From positions 1-9,797 of the forward strand of contig JBKJUS010000188.1 of assembly GCA_046590575.1 (NCBI GenBank): 9,797 nt of DNA, in the 5' to 3' direction. Positions within the stretch are counted from its first letter, which is position 1, and every line of letters starts with the position of its first letter. The position numbers were made by a program, and so were the translations under genes. The notes beneath the pieces were generated by a model. The model searched no databases. It worked only from the letters and a program-made list of their open reading frames with translations, and was not told the origin of the DNA. Below, piece after piece: positions 5,481 through 9,797 of the stretch. The DNA is from DATLNF01 sp046590575 (GTDB taxonomy: Bacteria; Actinomycetota; Actinomycetes; BP-191).

Positions 5481-5540
5481 TTCGACTCCGCGGTACGACG
5501 GCGACACGCGCCAAATGTTGCGTCGTACCGCGGAGTCGAA
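5481..5540 (+). repeat. 60-bp palindromic repeat, copy B
   Basis: The arms are a perfect 20-base inverted repeat, TTCGACTCCGCGGTACGACG (5481-5500) against its complement at 5521-5540, around a 20-base centre containing GACACGCGCC as in copy A. Position 4/57 of the element is G:C here and A:T in copy A, a compensatory change that keeps the stem. Position 18/43 pairs here (A:T) but is mismatched in copy A. It starts 34 bases after the nuclease stop codon and could end that transcript or protect its 3' end, but it lacks a T-run. Confidence 0.88.
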
Positions 5541-5598
5541 GGGGAGTAGCGAGGTCGCCGGGAGGTGACATTGGGCTGACTTCACCGCCGGTTTCGCT

Positions 5599-5617
5599 GC
5601 GGCGGGCAGTGCGCCGC
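5599..5617 (+). promoter_or_regulatory. GC hairpin just before secreted-protein start
   Basis: GCGGCG (5599-5604) and CGCCGC (5612-5617) form a 6-bp stem with a 7-base loop, ending 4 bases before the ATG at 5622. It occupies the place where a ribosome binding site would be, and no Shine-Dalgarno sequence is visible. Such a hairpin could limit translation, but in DNA this GC-rich a 6-bp stem may also be chance. Confidence 0.3.
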
Positions 5618-5621
5618 GGCG

Positions 5622-6593
5622 ATGATGTCCGGCATGAGACGACACTCCCGCCGGCTCCCAGCAACCCTGGCGCTCGCCGCGCTGTCGCTGAGCCTCGCCA
5701 CGGTGCCCACATCCAGCGCGTACGCCGGGGTCGCGCCGCCGCGCAACCGCAGCGATCTCGCCGCCGGCGGTTTCACCGGCCTCGGCACCTGGGTCGACGC
5801 CTACGACTTCAGCCGGGAGTTCGCCGAGCCGGCCACGCCGACCGTCACCCCGGCCCAGGTCGACGTGATGTGGCAGTCCGGCGTGAAGACGATTTATATC
5901 CAGGCTTCCAAGTTCGGCCCTAAATCCTCGACAGACTTGCTCAGCCCGGATCTGCTTGGCGAGTTCCTCGGCCGGGCGCACTACCGCAACATGCGCGTCG
6001 TCGCGTGGTACCTGCCCAGCTTCGGCAATGTCGCCGACGACCTGCGGCGCTTCGTCGCCATCAGAAACTTCAAAAGCCCTGGCGGACAGCGCTTTGACGC
6101 GATCGGTGTCGACATCGAGTGGCGCGGCGACGTGCCCAACCACGACACCCGCAACGCGCGGCTGATCGACCTGACCAAGCGCCTCCGACAGGCCGTGCCG
6201 GACATTCCGCTGAGTGCGATCGTGCTGCCGCCCGTGGTCACCGATGTCATCAACCGGGCCTACTGGCCGCGATTCCCCTGGCAGACGTTGCGGCCCTTCT
6301 ACGACGTGTGGCAGACGATGGCCTACTGGACCAACCGCAAGAGCGGCACCCAGTGGCGCAACGCCTACACCTACACCTACGAGAACATCCGACTGACCCG
6401 CAAGAACCTCAACTCGCCCTACGCGCCGGTCTCCATCGCCGGCGGCATCGGCGACACCGCGACGCAGAAGGACTACCAGGACTTCATCCGCGGGGCGAAG
6501 GCGCAGCACTCCATCGGGGCGAGCATCTACGACTGGCGTACGACGGCGTCGTCGGCGTACGCCGTGCTGCGCAACGCGCCTACCCGGTACTGA
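5622..6593 (+). CDS. Secreted TIM-barrel, glycoside-hydrolase-like protein
   Basis: This 323-residue protein begins with a classical signal peptide (charged MRRHSRR, hydrophobic LALAALSLSLA, cleavage near SSAYA-GV at about residue 35-36). The rest reads as a (beta/alpha)8 barrel: TWVDAYDF (56-63, strand 1), VKTIYIQAS (88-96), MRVVAWYLP (124-132), FDAIGVDIEW (158-167), IPLSAIVLPP (195-204), YDVWQTMAYW (227-236), VSIAGGIGD (270-278) and GASIYDWRT (299-307). Asp164 and Glu166 at the end of the fourth strand sit where many glycoside hydrolases keep a catalytic acid. I cannot assign a numbered family or a substrate. The start is uncertain: ATG at 5622, 5625 or 5634, none with a ribosome binding site; 5634 gives the most typical signal peptide. 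It is followed on the same strand by a second secreted protein 124 bases later. Confidence 0.75.
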   Translation: MMSGMRRHSRRLPATLALAALSLSLATVPTSSAYAGVAPPRNRSDLAAGGFTGLGTWVDAYDFSREFAEPATPTVTPAQVDVMWQSGVKTIYIQASKFGPKSSTDLLSPDLLGEFLGRAHYRNMRVVAWYLPSFGNVADDLRRFVAIRNFKSPGGQRFDAIGVDIEWRGDVPNHDTRNARLIDLTKRLRQAVPDIPLSAIVLPPVVTDVINRAYWPRFPWQTLRPFYDVWQTMAYWTNRKSGTQWRNAYTYTYENIRLTRKNLNSPYAPVSIAGGIGDTATQKDYQDFIRGAKAQHSIGASIYDWRTTASSAYAVLRNAPTRY

Positions 6594-6610
6594 CGCGAAC
6601 AGGGTTCCTC

Positions 6611-6693
6611 GCCGATATCGGCAAAATCCCACGGTTGCGCCCCAAGTTTGGGACGATGCGCAGTTCGAGCGGCCCCGGGCGATCGCTCGGGGC
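6611..6693 (+). promoter_or_regulatory. Cluster of three palindromes between the two secreted-protein genes
   Basis: The 124-base gap holds GCCGATATCGGC (6611-6622, perfect 12-base palindrome), CCCAAGTTTGGG (6641-6652, 5-base arms around GT) and a 22-base near-perfect palindrome from GCCCCG (6672) to CGGGGC (6693) around CGATCG with one imperfect pair. The last could form a strong hairpin 24 bases before the next start codon. None is followed by a T-run. Operator sites or an attenuator are possible; the roles are unproven. Confidence 0.4.
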
Positions 6694-6717
6694 GTCGGAC
6701 AACTGGAAAGTTCCCAC

Positions 6718-8904
6718 GTGAAGATGCAGAGAGCATTCGCGGCCGCTACGGCGCTCGCGATGGCCGTCGTCGTACCCCTCGTTGTCGCCGATCCGGCCGG
6801 TGCGGCCGTGACCGAGCAGCACGTCACGCCCTTCACCATGGGCGACTGGGCGTTCGTCCAGGATGCCCCAGGCGGTTCCGTGCCTCGGTTCGTGTCGGGA
6901 CCGGCGACACCCCCCATTCGCTCCGGGTCGTTGCAGTTCGAGACTGCCGTCGCCCCCGCGACGAGCGCCGGCAAGCACTCGGTGCGCACCGACCAGTTCA
7001 AGGGCACGACGATCGCGTCGATCGACTCGGTCAGCTACCAGACCTATATCCAGCAGCGGAACGGCACCACCGCGCCTGTTCTGTCGATATTTGTGAGCGG
7101 CCTCGCGCCGCACCCCAACGACACCAACCCGGCCAACTCGATCACTCCTGCTTCGCAGATCGAGTTGAAGTACGAGCCGGCGTACAACGGCTCGCTGGCC
7201 ACCGATGGACTTGGTTGGCGGACCTGGAACGCGATTATCCCGCGACCGTCGGAGACGACGAATACGCCGAATCAGGGCATCTGGCTCTCCCGTCATCCGA
7301 TCGCCGGGAACCCGACCGGCCAGAACGGAACCGGCGTCAGCTGGGATGAAATCGTCCGGGCGAATCCAGGAGCAGTCATCGTTGCGGCGCAGGACGCGCC
7401 GACCCCGCCGGCTGGGCAGATCCGGCTGATTCAGGCCGGGGTTGGCATTTCCGCCGGACAGACCGGAGCAGGCGACTCGCTCGGATTCGTCGGCAACGTC
7501 GACGGGTTCGCCTTCCGGAACACCACCGGCACGATCGACAAGCTCGTCGACTTCAACCCCAACCCGACGATCGCGACGGTCCTGCCGAGCACCATCGGCC
7601 GCCAGCCGGGGACCTACGACACCGTCGTGCGGATCACCGGCACCGACCTCTTCGCCGGCGCGACGGTGCTCTTCAGCGGCACCGGCCTCACCCAGAAGAC
7701 CGGTACTTTGACGACGTCCGATCAAGGCGCGCAGCTCGCCACGGTGACGGTCTCGCCGACCGCGTCACTCGGCCAGCGTTCTCTCACCTTGGTCAACGCC
7801 GACGGCACTCGGACCGAGCCGAAGGCGGCTGCGGTGAACGTGGTGCCGGGGCCGACGATCACCGCGGTGACGCCCGACCGCGGCGAGCCGGGGGCCATGA
7901 ACCTGCCGGTGCGCATCTTCGGCACCGGCTTCGAGCAGGGTGCCGTCGTCACCATCGCGGACGTCACGGTTAGCCCGTCGACGGTCCTCTCGTCGACCGA
8001 GTTGTCGGTGTCGGTCTCGGTCCCGTCGGCGACCATGGAGGGCTTCCGCGACGTGGTGGTGACCAACACCAACGGCGGAAAGGGAGTCGGTCCGGGCGCG
8101 TTCCGGGTGGTGCGGCCGTCTAGCGGCTTTACCCCGGGCTCCGCGTCGCCTACGGCAACGACGAGCGGGCCGGCCAACCCAACAGCGAGCGGGTCGGCGT
8201 CCGCGACAGCGACCGCCTCCGCGACAGCGACAGCGACAGCCTCGGCGTCCGCGTCCCGCACCTCGGCGCCAAGCGCGACGGCGACGGCACCAGCGACCTC
8301 GACGCCGTCCAGTTCCAGCCCGACGCAGCCTGTGCCCTCCCGGGTCGTGCTGAGCTCGAGCCATTCGCGGATCACCGCGGGTAACGCGCCTGTGCTGTCC
8401 GGTCAGGTTTTCGACACAAATGGTCGGCCGGTGAGCGGCGTCAGCGTTGTCGTGAGGGAGAAGTCGTTCGGGGATGTCCAATACGCGACCACCGCGCGGG
8501 TGGTCAGCGGACCGGACGGCACGTTCAGCCTCGTCGTGCGCCCGCCGAACCAGACCTCGTATGGCGCGAACACCGAGGACGGCCGGGCCAGCAGCAACGT
8601 CGTGCAGATCCGGGTCAACGCGCGCATCAACATCAGCTCACCCACGCCCAGCTCGCTGGTGAGCAACCCGGTGGCCCTCGCTGGCACCATCGCGCCGGCC
8701 TACGACAACAGGCTGATCGGGTTGCGATACATCACCCCCGGCGGGACGTTTCCCTTCGTGGGTCAGAGCCCCACCCGCAATGGCGCGTACTCCGTGCGCT
8801 CCGGTCGGCAGTTCCCGCCGGGTACGTACACCTTCATTGCCTACATGTCGCCGACGCAGGGCACTGACTACGGCTCGCGCTCGATCCGCCTCACTGTCCG
8901 GTAG
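6718..8904 (+). CDS. Secreted multidomain surface protein with IPT/TIG and Ig-like domains
   Basis: This 728-residue protein starts at GTG 6718, with GGAAAG (6705-6710) seven bases upstream; ATG 6724 is the alternative. Residues 1-30 are a signal peptide ending near AGAA. Residues 31-280 form a beta-rich domain (PGGSVPRFVSGPATPP; SIDSVSYQTYI; VDGFAFRN) of lectin-like character that I cannot name. Two IPT/TIG-type beta-sandwiches follow, about 283-375 (PTIATVLPS; VRITGTDLFAGATVLFSG) and 378-465 (PTITAVTPDRGEPGAMN; VRIFGTGFEQGAVV). Residues 467-541 are a Ser/Thr/Ala/Pro linker, probably extended and perhaps glycosylated. Residues 542-634 and 636-728 look like two Ig-like or carboxypeptidase-regulatory-like domains (GQVFDTNGRPVSGVSVVV; GPDGTFSLVV). 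There is no LPXTG motif or C-terminal membrane helix, so release or non-covalent wall binding is likely. Adhesion or polysaccharide binding is inferred from architecture only. Confidence 0.8.
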   Translation: MKMQRAFAAATALAMAVVVPLVVADPAGAAVTEQHVTPFTMGDWAFVQDAPGGSVPRFVSGPATPPIRSGSLQFETAVAPATSAGKHSVRTDQFKGTTIASIDSVSYQTYIQQRNGTTAPVLSIFVSGLAPHPNDTNPANSITPASQIELKYEPAYNGSLATDGLGWRTWNAIIPRPSETTNTPNQGIWLSRHPIAGNPTGQNGTGVSWDEIVRANPGAVIVAAQDAPTPPAGQIRLIQAGVGISAGQTGAGDSLGFVGNVDGFAFRNTTGTIDKLVDFNPNPTIATVLPSTIGRQPGTYDTVVRITGTDLFAGATVLFSGTGLTQKTGTLTTSDQGAQLATVTVSPTASLGQRSLTLVNADGTRTEPKAAAVNVVPGPTITAVTPDRGEPGAMNLPVRIFGTGFEQGAVVTIADVTVSPSTVLSSTELSVSVSVPSATMEGFRDVVVTNTNGGKGVGPGAFRVVRPSSGFTPGSASPTATTSGPANPTASGSASATATASATATATASASASRTSAPSATATAPATSTPSSSSPTQPVPSRVVLSSSHSRITAGNAPVLSGQVFDTNGRPVSGVSVVVREKSFGDVQYATTARVVSGPDGTFSLVVRPPNQTSYGANTEDGRASSNVVQIRVNARINISSPTPSSLVSNPVALAGTIAPAYDNRLIGLRYITPGGTFPFVGQSPTRNGAYSVRSGRQFPPGTYTFIAYMSPTQGTDYGSRSIRLTVR
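8116..8340 (+). repeat. Low-complexity Ser/Thr/Ala linker with short DNA repeats
   Basis: This coding segment (residues 467-541 of the surface protein) is almost entirely Ser, Thr, Ala and Pro. At 8205-8240 the DNA has reiterated GCGACA/GCGACC hexamers, giving Ala-Thr dipeptides. The array is in frame, so hexamer gain or loss would change linker length without a frameshift. Confidence 0.7.
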
Positions 8905-9781
8905 GGCCTGCTGCGTCACCGTCTTCGCGGCAGATCTGCTCGTACGCCGACCGCAGCGCGGCGGTGACCGGCCCGACTGTGCCGTCGCCGACCGGCACAC
9001 CGTCAAGGGTCAGCACTGGTGCGACTCCGCGCACGGACGACGTGAGGAACACCTCGGACGCCGCGCGCAGCTCGTCGACGTGACCGGGGCGGACCTCGAC
9101 GACGATGCCGTCCAGCCGCGCCCTCTCGACGAGGGCGTCCAACGTTGTGCCGCGCAGCACCCCGACCTCCTCGGCCGGTGGGGTGACGACCACTCCGCCG
9201 CTCACCCACGCCACGTTGGCGGTCGGCGCCTCGAGCACCTCACCGGACGCGCCAAGCCAGATCGCGTCGTCGAAGCCGCGGCTTTGCGCTTCCCGCAGCG
9301 CGGCCATGTTCACGGCGTACGACGTCGTCTTCACGCCGCCGAGCAGCCAGGGGGCGGCGGCCCGGGCACCGGCGCGGAGCCCGAGCGTGAGGGTGACGGC
9401 ATGCACCCCGTCCTCACGGCCCCGGACCGTCGACGCCGGGATCGCCGAGACCATGGCGTAGGCGACCGGCGCGCCTCCCTCGGGTCCTCGGGTGCAGAGC
9501 AGCTTGAGCAGGCCGTCGGGCTCGCCGTACGCCGCGATCGCCGCCGTTGTTGCCGCGGTCCAGGCTTCTCGAGACGGCACGGCCAGCCCGATCCGCTCGG
9601 CACCGCGGTCCATCCGCTCCAGGTGGGCGCCGAGCAGGATCGCCTGCCCGTCCTGCACCCGGAGGGTCTCGAAGAGCCCGTCGCCGCGGAGCACCCCGAG
9701 GTCGTCAGCGCGGAAGACGGGCGCGGTCGGATCGACCAGGCCGCGGCCCAGGAGATAGAGGGAGGTCACGGCCCGCGACAC
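8891..9781 (-). CDS. pabC: Class IV PLP enzyme, probable aminodeoxychorismate lyase
   Basis: This 296-residue protein belongs to the fold-type IV PLP enzymes (branched-chain aminotransferase, D-amino acid transaminase and 4-amino-4-deoxychorismate lyase). Visible hallmarks are RGDGLFETLRV (32-42), HLERM with Arg56 (53-57), the PLP lysine Lys151 in GGVKTTSYAVN, EVLEAPTANVAWV (181-193) with the conserved Glu184, Thr187 and Asn189, LRGTTLDAL (209-217) and SEVFLTSSVRGVAPV (242-256). Length suits PabC, which makes 4-aminobenzoate from aminodeoxychorismate for folate in the cytosol. No pabA or pabB gene is in the window, so the substrate is uncertain and an aminotransferase is the alternative. GTG at 9781 has GAAGG seven bases upstream; the gene appears complete. 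Its last 14 bases overlap the end of the convergent surface-protein gene. Confidence 0.85.
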   Translation of the reverse strand: MSRAVTSLYLLGRGLVDPTAPVFRADDLGVLRGDGLFETLRVQDGQAILLGAHLERMDRGAERIGLAVPSREAWTAATTAAIAAYGEPDGLLKLLCTRGPEGGAPVAYAMVSAIPASTVRGREDGVHAVTLTLGLRAGARAAAPWLLGGVKTTSYAVNMAALREAQSRGFDDAIWLGASGEVLEAPTANVAWVSGGVVVTPPAEEVGVLRGTTLDALVERARLDGIVVEVRPGHVDELRAASEVFLTSSVRGVAPVLTLDGVPVGDGTVGPVTAALRSAYEQICREDGDAAGPTGQ

Positions 9782-9797
9782 TAGCGGGCCTTCGAGA

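Noticed and set aside
5481..5540. Hairpin B as an ordinary intrinsic terminator for the nuclease gene
   Set aside because: The stem is followed by GGGGAG rather than a T-run, and the same element also occurs upstream of the gene, so a dispersed repeat explains it better.
4301..5540. Composite transposon or insertion sequence
   Set aside because: The flanking elements are direct 60-bp hairpins without visible target-site duplication, and no transposase is encoded.
5448..7007. 519-codon minus-strand frame
   Set aside because: It runs through hairpin B and opposite both secreted-protein genes, whose signal peptides and domains show the real coding strand.
6580..7725. 381-codon minus-strand frame
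   Set aside because: Antisense of the IPT/TIG surface protein; no domain or ribosome binding site.
8780..9784. 334-codon + strand frame
   Set aside because: Antisense of the class IV PLP enzyme gene, whose catalytic motifs are clear on the other strand.

Overview
This is a high-GC, chromosome-like bacterial window. Codon use, GTG starts with 4-base GTGA overlaps, frequent GTAC-containing motifs, leaderless gene starts and a MazEF pair resembling the Mycobacterium tuberculosis MazEF9 group all point to an actinobacterium. Nocardioidaceae or a close relative is a guess from style only. No rRNA, tRNA, CRISPR array, transposase or phage gene was seen.

Layout. Bases 2-1516 hold the 3' part of a DUF4012 envelope protein gene that runs in from outside the window. 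Next come two type II toxin-antitoxin operons, tail to tail with 6 bases between them: vapBC (+, 1567-2255) and mazEF (-, 2824-2262). Each has a 4-base GTGA antitoxin/toxin overlap. Each also has a palindrome at its promoter, with a -10-like hexamer exactly 6 bases before the antitoxin ATG, which suggests leaderless, autoregulated transcripts. A 58-residue orphan gene (2954-3130, +) overlaps by 4 bases the end of a two-gene minus-strand operon (4217-3127). That operon encodes a membrane-anchored, possibly thioredoxin-like protein and a polytopic His/Asp-rich membrane protein.

The most unusual region is 4218-5621. A gene for an AbiEi-like N-terminal domain fused to a DUF559 (PD-(D/E)XK/Vsr-like) nuclease domain sits between two 60-bp hairpin-forming repeats, at 4301-4360 and 5481-5540. 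The two copies are equal in length, in the same orientation and identical at 49 of 60 positions by hand count, and they show a compensatory base-pair change. An 8-bp tandem repeat (eight perfect GTGGGCGA units plus one variant) begins two bases after the first hairpin.

The last part holds two secreted-protein genes on the + strand: a TIM-barrel glycoside-hydrolase-like protein (5622-6593) and a 728-residue surface protein with IPT/TIG domains, a Ser/Thr/Ala linker and Ig-like domains (6718-8904). The palindrome-rich gap between them suggests regulation. A class IV PLP enzyme, probably aminodeoxychorismate lyase (pabC), closes the window on the minus strand (9781-8891) and overlaps the surface-protein gene by 14 bases.

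The best candidates for something undescribed are the hairpin-flanked DUF559 nuclease gene and the back-to-back leaderless toxin-antitoxin pair. The other genes look like ordinary actinobacterial families or orphans.
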